DNA of 49,634 nt from Desulfobacteraceae bacterium 4572_130 (GTDB lineage Bacteria; Desulfobacterota; Desulfobacteria; Desulfobacterales; Desulfobacteraceae): assembly GCA_002084425.1 (NCBI GenBank), contig NBLN01000008.1, forward strand, positions 1 to 49,634, read 5' to 3'. Numbering within the stretch: position 1 is the stretch's first letter; each line of letters starts with the position of its first letter. A model generated the notes under the pieces. That model saw only the letters and a list, made by a program, of their open reading frames with translations. It had not been told where the DNA came from and made no database searches. The translations under genes and the position numbers were made by a program. Below are positions 7,672 to 16,381 of this stretch, piece after piece.

Positions 7672-9729
7672 ATGGAACATGACAAATTAGAAATGTGTGA
7701 TATGCAATATAATAAAGATAGACCTGCAGCTAAAAATCCCCTTAAAATTGAAGACTTGTCATTGCGTGATGGACATCAATCTCTTTTTGCTACAAGGGGA
7801 AGAACTGAAGACATGATTCCTGTGGCAGAAAAGATGGATGCGATTGGATTCTGGGCTGTGGAAGTCTGGGGCGGTGCAACCTTTGACACCATGCATCGTT
7901 TTTTGGGAGAAGACCCCTGGGAAAGGCTCAGGACACTTAAAAGATATTTTAAAAAGACTCCTTTTTCAATGCTCTTAAGAGGCCAAAATCTTGTGGGATA
8001 CAGAAACTATGCAGATGATGTAGCAAAACTTTTTGTTAAAAGAGCTGCTGACAATGGTATGGATATCTTTAGAACTTTTGATGCTTTAAATGATTATCGT
8101 AACTTTGAAACTGTTGTCCCTGTAATCAAGGAGTGTGGTGCTCATTTTCAAGGCTGCATGTGCTATACATTAACTGAGCCACGACTTGGTGGAGATGTAT
8201 ATAATATTGACTATTATATTGAAAAAGCAAAAGATCTTGAAAATATGGGCGCGGATAGTATCTGTATCAAGGATATGGCTGGACTTTTAGCACCTTATGA
8301 TGCTTATGAGCTTGTCAAGGCATTAAAAGAAAATGTCAAACCATTGATTCACCTGCACAGTCATTTTACTTCAGGCATGTCACCTATGACTCACCTTAAA
8401 GCAATAGAAGCAGGAGTTGATATTATTGATACCTGTATGACTCCTTATGCTTACAGAACATCCCATGCTGCTTTGGAACCTTTTGTAATGTCTTTGCTTG
8501 GTACCAGCAGGGATACAGGTTTTGACATAAAAGCTCTGGCAGAAATCAATGAAACTCTGGAAAAAGATGTAATGCCTAAATATAAGCATCTTTTGGATGA
8601 TTCCAAAATTTCAATTATTGATATCAATGTTCTGCTCCATCAAACACCAGGTGGAATGCTTTCCAATCTTGTGAACCAGTTAAAAGAAATGGATGCATTA
8701 GATAAGATTCATGAAGTTTATAAACAATTGCCAAGGGTCAGAAAAGAGCTTGGTCAAATTCCTCTAGTAACACCAACAAGCCAGATTGTAGGTATCCAGA
8801 CTGTAAACAATGTCTTGTTTGACACACCTGATGAACGGTATAAAATGGTAACAGCTCAGGTAAAAGATCTTTGTTATGGCTTGTATGGCAAAACAAGTGT
8901 TCCCATTGATCCTAAAGTACAGAAAAAAGCTCTTAAAGGTTATATTAGAGGAGAAAAACCAATAGTATGCAGACCTGCTGAAGTTCTTGAACCTGAACTT
9001 GAAAAATCCAAACAGGAAATCCAGGATCTGGCAGTTGATCAGGATGACTTACTTCTTTATACACTTTTCCCTGTTACTGGTAAAAAATATCTTATGTATA
9101 AATATGGAAAAGAAAAAGTTCCTGCAGCAATGAAGGCAATTACTCTTGATGATGTGGAAAAAGAAGAGAAACTTCTTAAACAACTAAAGGCTGGGAAGCT
9201 TATTGAAAAGAAAGATTTATCAGAAATGCCTGAAAAAAGTGAGGCTGCTCGCACGTTTAATGTGTTTATTGACAATGAGTATTTTGAAATTGGAGTTGAT
9301 GAAGTTGGGGGCTCTCCTGCAATTGCCTATGCAAATCCTGTTAATGTACAGCAACCAGTTCCCCAGGCAACTGTTCCTTTTCAGGGAACCAAAGTACCAC
9401 CTCCTCCTTCTGCACCTGCTGTATCTACACCGCCTGCTCCATCTCCATCTGTCTCAGCACCTAAAGTATCATCTCCTTCTACTCCAAAAAATATTCAATC
9501 AAATGTTTCAGCTTCAGGAACTCCAATTACAGCTCCCATGCCCGGCATGATTATAAAATATGAAAAAAATGTTGGGGACAATGTAAAAAAAGGTGATACT
9601 GTTGTTATCCTTGAGGCAATGAAAATGGAAAACTCATTACCATCAACAATTGATGGAGTTATAAAATCTATTAATTTCAGTACAGGAGATTCCGTTGCAA
9701 AGGATGATGTTCTTGCTGTAATTGAATAA
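7672..9729 (+). CDS. Transcarboxylase 5S subunit / pyruvate carboxylase subunit B with C-terminal biotin carrier
   Basis: The protein has 685 residues. The N-terminal HMGL-like TIM barrel shows SLRDGHQSLFATR (metal Asp and substrate Arg), CIKDMAGLL with the Lys expected to be carbamylated, and the metal-binding HLHSHFT. A conserved carboxylase region (PGGMLSNLVNQL) follows. A Pro/Ala/Ser-rich linker at about residues 555-610 leads to a biotinyl domain with the EAMKMEN motif, biotin on Lys651. It fuses what are the 5S and 1.3S subunits in Propionibacterium transcarboxylase. It would accept a carboxyl group from the 12S-type subunit and pass it to pyruvate to form oxaloacetate. A Na+ oxaloacetate decarboxylase role is less likely because no membrane beta subunit is nearby. 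Confidence 0.9.
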   Translation: MEHDKLEMCDMQYNKDRPAAKNPLKIEDLSLRDGHQSLFATRGRTEDMIPVAEKMDAIGFWAVEVWGGATFDTMHRFLGEDPWERLRTLKRYFKKTPFSMLLRGQNLVGYRNYADDVAKLFVKRAADNGMDIFRTFDALNDYRNFETVVPVIKECGAHFQGCMCYTLTEPRLGGDVYNIDYYIEKAKDLENMGADSICIKDMAGLLAPYDAYELVKALKENVKPLIHLHSHFTSGMSPMTHLKAIEAGVDIIDTCMTPYAYRTSHAALEPFVMSLLGTSRDTGFDIKALAEINETLEKDVMPKYKHLLDDSKISIIDINVLLHQTPGGMLSNLVNQLKEMDALDKIHEVYKQLPRVRKELGQIPLVTPTSQIVGIQTVNNVLFDTPDERYKMVTAQVKDLCYGLYGKTSVPIDPKVQKKALKGYIRGEKPIVCRPAEVLEPELEKSKQEIQDLAVDQDDLLLYTLFPVTGKKYLMYKYGKEKVPAAMKAITLDDVEKEEKLLKQLKAGKLIEKKDLSEMPEKSEAARTFNVFIDNEYFEIGVDEVGGSPAIAYANPVNVQQPVPQATVPFQGTKVPPPPSAPAVSTPPAPSPSVSAPKVSSPSTPKNIQSNVSASGTPITAPMPGMIIKYEKNVGDNVKKGDTVVILEAMKMENSLPSTIDGVIKSINFSTGDSVAKDDVLAVIE

Positions 9730-9750
9730 ATAAGCATTTGAATAATAAAA

Positions 9751-9790
9751 ACAGGCTGCTATATTTTTATATAAGCAGCTTGTTTTTTTA
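9751..9790 (+). terminator. Rho-independent terminator of the carboxyltransferase operon
   Basis: Arms around AGGCTGCTATA and TATAAGCAGCTT pair with a short T-rich loop and one bulge, followed by a run of seven T. It lies 22 bases after the stop codon of the biotin-carrier gene. Confidence 0.75.
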
Positions 9791-9826
9791 GCTCTTCATA
9801 AAATTATATAGATAAATAAATTTTAA

Positions 9827-10088
9827 TAACTGCCATAAGGCAAATATAATTTTTAATTCTTGGTTTGCTTTAGTAATGAAACAAGATCTTTCCACATTGT
9901 AATACCTTGAACCTAAAATTTGGACAAAAAAGAGTAAGCCCTGTTTATAGGCATTTACAAACTTTTTTTAAATTAAAAATTAGAAAAAGATATTTTATTT
10001 TTTAAAAATGTTTTTATAAAAAATGTGTTTGTTCAAAGAACTTAAAACATGAAAAAATATTATGTAGTTATAAGTTTTTTTATATAAA
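9827..10088 (+). repeat. Dispersed ~95-bp repeat, copy B, split by an insertion
   Basis: The first half (9827-9883) starts TAACTGCCATAAGGCA and matches the family up to GAAACA. The second half (10044-10088) resumes at AAAACATGAAAAAATATTAT and ends TTTTTTTATATAA. The 160 bases between them are absent from every other copy, so this is one repeat copy interrupted by foreign DNA. The rest of the 9730-10184 spacer holds only the terminator and an AT-rich leader; I see no gene there. Confidence 0.75.
9884..10043. mobile_element. 160-bp insertion inside repeat copy B
   Basis: This segment interrupts a copy of the dispersed repeat. The five bases AAACA occur at its left junction (9879-9883) and again at its right junction (10045-10049), as expected for a target-site duplication. 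It is non-coding and its ends show no convincing inverted repeat (AGATCTTT at the left, AAGTTCTTT read inward from the right). It may be a small non-autonomous element or a remnant. Confidence 0.45.
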
Positions 10089-10184
10089 TTCCATAAAAAG
10101 CCTAATTCGTTTCTAGCATATAATGCTCTGGGGGTTTTTTATTGCCTTATTTTAATAAAAAAAATCACATTAAAGGAAATATAT

Positions 10185-10862
10185 ATGGCATTTCAAACTA
10201 AAGATGAAATTTTACATAAAATACTAAATATGAAAAAACCTGAGTGCCCTCATTGCAAAACTGAAATGACATTATGGGAAGTACCTGAAATAACATTCAG
10301 TGATGGTTTGGGCTGGGGAACTCCCTATATGTTTGTATGTTTTAATGATAAATGTTCAGCATATAAAGAAGGATGGGATAATCTTAAAGAAACTACAGAA
10401 TATAATGCTTCCTATAGATGTATTAATTCTCCTGGAACAGACAATTTCGAATATATGCCTGTTTTCAGTCCCATGGGTGGCAAGGGGCAAATATTAGATA
10501 ATGATGAACTTGCCATACGAAAAGCATATAAAGAAGCTATGAAACAAGGTTTTATAGTTCTTACTGACTTTTATATATCAAAGGCATGGGATGAAATTTT
10601 AAAAATGCTGCTTGATCCAACTAATCCGCCAAAAGTAAGACTTAAAGCTGTTGATATGATCCAGGAACTTGGTGGTGTAGAAGCAATAGACCCCCTTGTA
10701 AATCACAAATTCCCGTTTCCAAAGCTTCAAGAAGCAGTGGATAACTGTGTTAAAGCACTCCATGAAAAATATTATACAAAAGAATGCCCTTATTGTGCAG
10801 AAATTATTAAAAAAAGAGCAGCTGTGTGCAAACATTGTAATAAAAAAATTAAAAACAATTAA
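10185..10862 (+). CDS. Zinc-ribbon protein with HEAT-like middle, function unknown
   Basis: This 225-residue soluble protein starts with a zinc-ribbon half-site CPHC (residues 21-24) whose partner Cys pair lies in VCFNDKC. It ends with a second ribbon, CPYC then CKHC (about residues 200-220). Between them are helices with the HEAT-like pattern PPKVRLKAVDMIQELGGVEA and IDPLV. It resembles conserved zinc-ribbon hypotheticals seen in sulfate reducers; I do not know the role. It has an AAAGGAAA ribosome binding site and ends 24 bp before the histidine kinase gene, which shares its strand, so the two are probably cotranscribed. Confidence 0.7.
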   Translation: MAFQTKDEILHKILNMKKPECPHCKTEMTLWEVPEITFSDGLGWGTPYMFVCFNDKCSAYKEGWDNLKETTEYNASYRCINSPGTDNFEYMPVFSPMGGKGQILDNDELAIRKAYKEAMKQGFIVLTDFYISKAWDEILKMLLDPTNPPKVRLKAVDMIQELGGVEAIDPLVNHKFPFPKLQEAVDNCVKALHEKYYTKECPYCAEIIKKRAAVCKHCNKKIKNN

Positions 10863-10886
10863 GATGGCGTTAAAAGGAGATATGCC

Positions 10887-12707
10887 ATGACTGAACACAC
10901 ACCTAAAATCATGGATGCATTGAATTTTTTTGAAGATGGTATTTATATTATTAATGATGATTATACAGTTGAATACATGAATAAATTCATGAAGGTATTA
11001 TTTGGAGATGGAACTGGGGGAAAATGCCATAAAGTATTGACAGGCTCTGATAAACCTTGTGACTGGTGTAAATATAATGAAGTTTTTATTAAAAATGAAA
11101 CCCACCATAGTAAAGTCTATATTAAATCCGTTGATAAAACTTTTTTCCTGTCAGAAATTCCTGTAACAAACCATGATGGAACCAAATCTAAACTTTCCAT
11201 ATATCGTGATATTACCCATCGTCTAGAGCAGGAAGCAAAACTTAAATCATCTAAAGCAAATTATAAAAGACTTTTTAAACATGTTGGGTGTGGTGTATTT
11301 GTCAGTAGTAAAAAAGGGCACTTTCTTGATGTTAATCCTGCACTTTTAAAAATTCTTGGCTATACAAACAAGGAAGAATTTTTATCCCTTGATCTTGCAA
11401 AAGATGTATATTTAAGTCCTGATGACAGGCGGAAATATACTGAAATTATGGAAAAAAAAGGTGAAGTTGTTGATTATGAGGTGAAATGGAGAAAACGAGA
11501 TGGAAATATTTTAAATGTTCTTTTAACAAGTAATGTTCGCTATGATACAAATGGAAAAATTATAGGGTATGAAGGTATTGTTGTAGATCAAACCCGAAGA
11601 AAAAAACAGGAAAATGAAATAAAAAAAGCCCATGATTTTTTAAATAAAATTATTTCATGTTCACCCAATGCCATTATGGCAATGGATATGAAAGGTGTGA
11701 TTAAACTGTGGAACCAAAGTGCAGAAGAAATTTTTGGTTTTAAATCTGATCAAGTAGTGGAAAAGATGACTATTCAGCAAGTTTATTCAAAAAAAATAGC
11801 AAAAAAAGTCATGGAAATGATGCGAGATGAAAAATTCGGAGGTAAAGGTAAACTAAATTCCTATTCACTGAATTTAAAAAAAGAAAACAATGAACTAGTT
11901 GAAGGAAATCTTTCTGCAAGTATTGTTTATGATGAAAAGGGAAATGAACTTGCGTCTGTGGCAATATTTTCAGATTTAAAAGAACTGCTTCAAACTGAAA
12001 GAAAACTTAGCTCAGCAAGACAACATCTGCTTCAATCGGAAAAACTGGCTGCAATGGGAGGGCTTACTTCCCAGATTGCCCATGAGCTTAATAATCCTTT
12101 GTTTGGTATTATGAATACTCTGGAATTAATGAAAACGGAAATCTCTCCTCAAAATAAAAGACGAAGACTTTTAGATATGTCTTTGTCGGAAATTCAACGG
12201 TTAGCAGATATGCTGAAAAAAATGCTTTCTTTTTCAAAACCTGATGAAGATAAACGCATAGAAATAGATGTTAATATGGTTATTGATGAACTTATGCTGC
12301 TTTATGAAAAACGATTCAGGGAAAATAGTATAAAGGTAAAGCTTGACCTTATTGAAAATCCCAAAGGCATTTTTGCATCCAAGGACCAATTGCGTCAGGT
12401 ATTTATTAATATGTTTTCCAATGCCATGTATGCTATGGAAGATGGTGGTAATCTTACAATATCCACGCAAATTGTTGCAAAAAATCTTTCTATTACTATT
12501 AAAGATACAGGGATAGGCATTAAACCAGAACATATTAAAAAGATTTTTGATTCTTTTTTTACAACGAAAACCGAAAGTGTTCAAGGTGTGGGATTAGGGC
12601 TTTCTGTTTGTTATGGGTTTATTAAAGACCATGGTGGAAATATTATTGTTCAATCCCAGGAGGGAAAATGGACAAAGTTTACTATTACACTTCCTATTAC
12701 TGGTTAA
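10887..12707 (+). CDS. Multi-PAS sensor histidine kinase
   Basis: This cytosolic 606-residue kinase has no membrane helices or signal peptide. Three PAS domains can be placed at about 10-112, 122-238 and 247-368. The first carries Cys47, Cys58 and Cys61 in a CHKVL...PCDWC arrangement that could bind metal or sense redox. The dimerisation H-box SQIAHELNNP puts the phosphorylated His at residue 399. The ATPase domain has the N-box (around 508-516), DTGIGI (540-545) and GVGLGLS (567-573). There is no receiver domain or response regulator next door, so its partner lies elsewhere. The upstream zinc-ribbon gene may share the operon. Confidence 0.92.
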   Translation: MTEHTPKIMDALNFFEDGIYIINDDYTVEYMNKFMKVLFGDGTGGKCHKVLTGSDKPCDWCKYNEVFIKNETHHSKVYIKSVDKTFFLSEIPVTNHDGTKSKLSIYRDITHRLEQEAKLKSSKANYKRLFKHVGCGVFVSSKKGHFLDVNPALLKILGYTNKEEFLSLDLAKDVYLSPDDRRKYTEIMEKKGEVVDYEVKWRKRDGNILNVLLTSNVRYDTNGKIIGYEGIVVDQTRRKKQENEIKKAHDFLNKIISCSPNAIMAMDMKGVIKLWNQSAEEIFGFKSDQVVEKMTIQQVYSKKIAKKVMEMMRDEKFGGKGKLNSYSLNLKKENNELVEGNLSASIVYDEKGNELASVAIFSDLKELLQTERKLSSARQHLLQSEKLAAMGGLTSQIAHELNNPLFGIMNTLELMKTEISPQNKRRRLLDMSLSEIQRLADMLKKMLSFSKPDEDKRIEIDVNMVIDELMLLYEKRFRENSIKVKLDLIENPKGIFASKDQLRQVFINMFSNAMYAMEDGGNLTISTQIVAKNLSITIKDTGIGIKPEHIKKIFDSFFTTKTESVQGVGLGLSVCYGFIKDHGGNIIVQSQEGKWTKFTITLPITG

Positions 12708-12714
12708 TTGTAAA

Positions 12715-12808
12715 TAAATGCTATAAGGCAGATCTAATTTTGATTTTTGGTTTGTCTTACAATAAAACATAAAAGAATATTAAATAGTTATAAATTCTTT
12801 TATATAAA
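12715..12808 (+). repeat. Dispersed ~95-bp repeat, copy C
   Basis: This copy lies between the histidine kinase stop and the reductase start. It has the ATAAGGCAGATCTAATTT block, the CTTACAATAAAACATAAAA centre and the TTATAAATTCTTTTATATAA end. The left arm of the terminal hairpin is degraded (TGCT instead of TGCC). Confidence 0.8.
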
Positions 12809-12832
12809 CAAATTACCATATTAGAAATTTAT

Positions 12833-13567
12833 ATGAATAAAAATATAAATCAAATTGCCCTTGTTACAGGTGCAAGCAGAGGCATAGGAAAAGCTGTTGC
12901 TATTGCTTTGTCCAAAACAAAAACATATGTTTTTATTAATTATAAGAATAATAAAAATGCAGCTTTAAATACACTTAAAATAATACAAAAAAATGGAGAT
13001 CAGGGAGAAATATTAGGGTTTGATGTTTCAAAAAAAGAAGAAACTGAAAAAAATATAAAAAATATTATTAAAAACAATGGGAAAATTGATATTCTTGTTA
13101 ATAATGCAGGCTTAAAAGATGATATGTTAATGGTTAGAATGAAACAAGAAAATTGGGAGTCTGTTATTAATACTAATTTAACAGGTTTTTATAATGTTTC
13201 CCGTTTAATAGTAAAAAATATGATTAAAAATCGTTTTGGCAGAATTATAAATATAACTTCAACTTCCGGACAAACAGGTGCTGCAGGTCAAGTTAATTAT
13301 TCTGCATCAAAAGCAGGGCTTATTGGTGCAACAAAAGCCCTTGCAAAAGAAATTGCATCAAGAAATATTACAGTTAATGCTGTTGCTCCAGGTTTTATTG
13401 AAACTGAAATGACAAAAAATATTTTAATGGATGAAATTGTTAAATCTATACCTGTAAAAAGATTTGGCACTCCTAAAGAAGTTGCAGCAGCAGTTATGTT
13501 TTTATGTTCAAAGCAGGCTTCATATATTACAGGTCAAGTACTTGGAGTAAATGGCGGGATATTTTAA
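12833..13567 (+). CDS. fabG: 3-oxoacyl-ACP reductase-like short-chain dehydrogenase
   Basis: The protein has 244 residues, the usual length of FabG. It shows the NAD(P)-binding TGASRGIG (residues 12-19), NNAG (90-93) and the catalytic set Ser143, Tyr156, Lys160 in STSGQTGAAGQVNYSASKAG. The C-terminus GQVLGVNGGIF is typical of FabG. It would reduce 3-oxoacyl-ACP with NADPH in fatty acid elongation, although closely similar SDRs act on acetoacetyl-CoA. No other fab genes are adjacent, so the exact substrate is open. Confidence 0.85.
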   Translation: MNKNINQIALVTGASRGIGKAVAIALSKTKTYVFINYKNNKNAALNTLKIIQKNGDQGEILGFDVSKKEETEKNIKNIIKNNGKIDILVNNAGLKDDMLMVRMKQENWESVINTNLTGFYNVSRLIVKNMIKNRFGRIINITSTSGQTGAAGQVNYSASKAGLIGATKALAKEIASRNITVNAVAPGFIETEMTKNILMDEIVKSIPVKRFGTPKEVAAAVMFLCSKQASYITGQVLGVNGGIF

Positions 13568-13658
13568 TAGTATTATAAAAAAATCTTTATATGTTTTGCA
13601 TATTAAAAAAATAATCTCTTTTAAAATTTTCTCTGTTTATCTATCCATGCAATATGAC

Positions 13659-14381
13659 TCATAAGTCCACGAATAATCCTGACATCTCTATTATAAAGCT
13701 TTGCCCTTCCAAATATTTTTCTAAATGTAAAATATGATCTGGATTTTGAGGATCAAGAAAATCAATATTACAAAGTGTTTTTTTTATGTGACTATACATT
13801 TGTTCAAGTTCTTTAATATTTGCTCTGGTTTCAGTTTCAACATTTATACCAGTTAATTTTTTTTCAGATATTTTTTCTATAGCATGTTTTTTCTTTAATG
13901 CTTTTGAAATTTGATAAAGCAATACAGTAAGAGCATGAGAAAGATTCATTGAAGGAAAATTATTATTAGTTGGAATAGTTATAAAGTGGTGGCATAGTTG
14001 AAGTTCCAATGTGTGAAGTCCATTATTTTCCCTTCCAAGAACAAGAGCACATTTATATGTGTTTTTAATATCTGCAATTTTTTTGCTTGAAGTTTCAGGA
14101 GTAAAAAAATCATTTCTGTATTTTCCAAATCGTCTGGTTGTTCCAAAAGCAACATGAAAATCTGCAAGAGCAGATTTAAGATTATTATATAATTTTGCAT
14201 TTTTAAGAATTGGTTGTGCTTTTAAAGCCATTTTCACAGCATTTTCCGATAAATAATCTTTACATGGAGTTACAAGCCTTAAATCAGAAAATCCAAAATT
14301 CATCATTGCACGACAAACAGAACCAATATTAATAGGACCCTGAGGCTCTACAAGAATAATAGATATATTTTCATGTTTCAT
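13659..14381 (-). CDS. trmJ: TrmJ/SpoU-family tRNA 2'-O-methyltransferase, C-terminus frameshifted
   Basis: The N-terminal SPOUT domain is intact: ILVEPQGPINIGSVCRAMMN, FGTTRRFGKYR, the ALVLGRENNGL knot segment and NFPSMNLSHALTVLLYQ. TrmJ methylates the 2'-OH of nucleotide 32 in tRNAs. The 240-residue frame ends in an unrelated tail beginning LEKYLEGQS. One base removed, at about 13727, the other frame reads FRKIFGRAKLYNRDVRIIRG and then LMSHIAWIDK, the expected TrmJ carboxy end, and stops at 13623. One missing T in the CATTTAG run would explain this. It is either a real recent mutation or an assembly error; the catalytic knot is unaffected. Confidence 0.85.
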   Translation of the reverse strand: MKHENISIILVEPQGPINIGSVCRAMMNFGFSDLRLVTPCKDYLSENAVKMALKAQPILKNAKLYNNLKSALADFHVAFGTTRRFGKYRNDFFTPETSSKKIADIKNTYKCALVLGRENNGLHTLELQLCHHFITIPTNNNFPSMNLSHALTVLLYQISKALKKKHAIEKISEKKLTGINVETETRANIKELEQMYSHIKKTLCNIDFLDPQNPDHILHLEKYLEGQSFIIEMSGLFVDL

Positions 14382-14982
14382 AATATTTAATAATTCTTAT
14401 AAAAAGTTAATGATATTGAAAACAACAAACAATGACCTTTTTCAGTATATTTTATAGAATATAATATTTTTATTCAATTAAAACACATGATTTTTAATTT
14501 GTTTTAATATTTTAAATATTCATTTTTGTAATAAAGCCATATTTAAATTTTGACATTGTTAATTTAATATAGTTTTTTAATTATAACTATTTGTTTTTAT
14601 TTGATAATAAAAATTTGAATCTATGCAAGATTAACAATAAATAGAATTGTATTTTAAACAAATTTTAGCATGTATTTGCCTAAAAATTTTACAGATTGTT
14701 TTTTTATATAAGCTTATTTATAAATTTATATAAAAAAACTTATAATTATTTAATATTTTTTTATGTTTTGTTATAAGCCAAATCAGGAATTAAAAACCAG
14801 ATCTGCCTTATAGCAGTTATTGTAAGATTTAATGTTTTTTAAAAACACATTGATTTTTAATATTAATATTTAGCTATCAAACATTTTTCTTTTATATCAA
14901 CAAAACAAATCTATTATCAAACTTTCTTGTTGATATTTGTTAGAATATTAATCATATTTGCTGATTATATTAAATAATAATT
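14382..14982. other. 601-bp non-coding spacer, extremely AT-rich
   Basis: I see no gene in this stretch. Its only clear content is repeat copy D at 14727-14821. The base composition is even lower in G+C than the flanking genes, and it ends abruptly at GTTACAG, where the cassette-like unit begins. Confidence 0.5.
14727..14821 (-). repeat. Dispersed ~95-bp repeat, copy D (reverse orientation)
   Basis: Read on the minus strand it begins ATAACTGCTATAAGGCAGAT, continues through TTTTTAATTCCTGATTTG and ACATAAAAAAATATTAAATA, and ends in TTTTTTTATATAAA. It keeps nearly the whole family consensus. Confidence 0.8.
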
Positions 14983-16033
14983 GTTACAGCCGCCTGCAGC
15001 GGCTGTAATGCCGAGTTGAGGTCAATATATAAATGGACTGGAACTGGTTTTTTAGCGCACTATCCCAATCTACCGCAGCAATTGTTGGAATATTTGGTGC
15101 TTTTATAGTCACAAAGATTTTATCTAATCAAACTACATTCACAACAAAACGCGAAAAAACAAATGATTTACTATCAAAGTCTAAGCGTCTTATTGATGAT
15201 GCAAAATCGTTATCGTTTGAATGGTATATAAAAGGAACTTCTATAAAAGAATATATAAAGCTTCATAAATTATGGGATGAAGATGATGCACTCTCAGCTG
15301 AGGAATATTATGAAAAGCTAAATTTCTCAAGGTATGTATGTCGTGAAATTGTAGTTAATGAAATTACTAAAAAGATTGAAAAGTGGGAACTAAAGCGAAG
15401 AAAAGAAAGGGAAGCAAATAAACATAATCTAATAATGCCAACGGCATCCCGCATTGCCTCATTGCCAGCAAGCATCGCTATCCCTGACCGGCTAAATAAA
15501 GAAGCTGATAAAATTAACTTGGTATTAAGAAATATAAAAAGCCAGTCCAGAGACATAAAAAACCACCTGGATACTATTGCTAATAATCCAGAGTCATCAT
15601 CACAAATAACTTATGCATTACTTTTAATTACATTATTATTTTTTGTAGGTGTAATATACCCAATTAGCTTTCTTCCAATGCCATCTGACGGAGAAGTTGT
15701 ACTATCATTAGGTGTAGATGTAATTATTCTAATACTCACCTCATTTAAAGGGGTGCTATTATTAGTAGTTTCACTGATCTTTTGTCTTATTCTCGCAATG
15801 TTTTTGTTTGTTAATATTCGGATGAAATATGACATTAATGATATAAAAGACTTAGAAACATTCACTAAAGAAGAAACATACTCTAAATATTTTGAAACTA
15901 TGGTAGCAAACAGAAAAAGAAGGGAGGAAAACAATGGCTAACAAGTCAAAGTTACGCGTATTTTTACGCACTCGTTATCGCTCAATTATTGCACAAAAAC
16001 ACGCTACGCTTTGCCTGCTGGTGATTTGAACCG
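14983..16033 (+). mobile_element. Integron-cassette-like unit carrying one membrane-protein gene
   Basis: The same core GTTACAG occurs at 14983 and 16033, bounding one promoterless ORF. The 3' part, from the stop codon at 15939, looks like an attC site: an R''-like GGCTAAC overlapping the stop codon, an L''-like GTCAAAG, and near the right end ATTTGAACC and GTTA, which can pair with them. G+C is visibly higher than in the flanks, most of all in the two ends. Integron cassettes have this form (one ORF plus attC, inserted at G/TT). There is no integrase in the window, so this would be a lone cassette at a secondary site. Confidence 0.4.
15033..15941 (+). CDS. Predicted membrane protein, cassette-borne, function unknown
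   Basis: The protein has 302 residues. A hydrophobic N-terminal helix (about 8-28, SQSTAAIVGIFGAFIVTKIL) is followed by about 150 charged, helical residues with likely coiled coil (KLNFSRYVCREIVVNEITKK). Two or three transmembrane segments lie near the C-terminus (about 193-212 and 228-268), before a basic tail. I do not recognise a family. The translational start fits GAGTTGAGGTC upstream. The stop codon lies in the putative attC site, as is usual for integron cassettes, and codon use is less AT-biased than in the neighbouring genes, so horizontal transfer is likely. Confidence 0.65.
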   Translation: MDWNWFFSALSQSTAAIVGIFGAFIVTKILSNQTTFTTKREKTNDLLSKSKRLIDDAKSLSFEWYIKGTSIKEYIKLHKLWDEDDALSAEEYYEKLNFSRYVCREIVVNEITKKIEKWELKRRKEREANKHNLIMPTASRIASLPASIAIPDRLNKEADKINLVLRNIKSQSRDIKNHLDTIANNPESSSQITYALLLITLLFFVGVIYPISFLPMPSDGEVVLSLGVDVIILILTSFKGVLLLVVSLIFCLILAMFLFVNIRMKYDINDIKDLETFTKEETYSKYFETMVANRKRREENNG

Positions 16034-16039
16034 TTACAG
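15936..16039 (+). other. attC-like imperfect palindrome
   Basis: Outer elements TAAC (15939-15942) and GTTA (16033-16036) pair, as do TCAAA (15946-15950) and TTTGA (16025-16029). About 75 bases between them contain smaller hairpins such as GCGTA-TTTT-TACGC. Length and layout fit attC recombination sites, but the right core GTTACAG is not a perfect GTTRRRY. Confidence 0.4.
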
Positions 16040-16138
16040 ATCAACTCAGCATTAGTGAAAATAGAACATGAATTCTATCTTATTGACGAATCCTGCTGCA
16101 TTGTGTACACTTTGTTTATACATAATACAGGAGGAATT

Positions 16139-16381
16139 ATGAAATCAACTGTTCAAAAATGGGGTAATAGTCTTGCAATACGAATCCCAAAGTCATTTGC
16201 CACTCAAATTGACTTATCACAAGGTTCTGAAATTGACTTAGTGCTGTTTGAAAACAAGATTCAAATAAAACCAATAAAAAATAAAAAAATAGCTTTAGAT
16301 GATTTATTAAGCCAAGTTACAAAAGAAAACATCCACAAAGAAATTGATGCTGGAACACCTGTTGGTAAGGAGATTTGGTAA
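16139..16381 (+). CDS. mazE: MazE-like antitoxin
   Basis: This 80-residue AbrB/MazE-fold protein begins MKSTVQKWGNSLAIRIPKSF, the hallmark MazE/ChpS start, followed by a SQGSEIDLVLFENKIQIKPI hairpin and an acidic C-terminal tail for toxin binding. The ATG at 16139 is chosen because a strong AGGAGG precedes it by 5 bases; an upstream extension to 16055 has no such signal. The stop codon overlaps the start of the MazF-like gene (TAATG), so the pair is translationally coupled. A promoter region with TTTATACATAAT and the palindrome GTGTACAC lies just upstream. Confidence 0.88.
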   Translation: MKSTVQKWGNSLAIRIPKSFATQIDLSQGSEIDLVLFENKIQIKPIKNKKIALDDLLSQVTKENIHKEIDAGTPVGKEIW

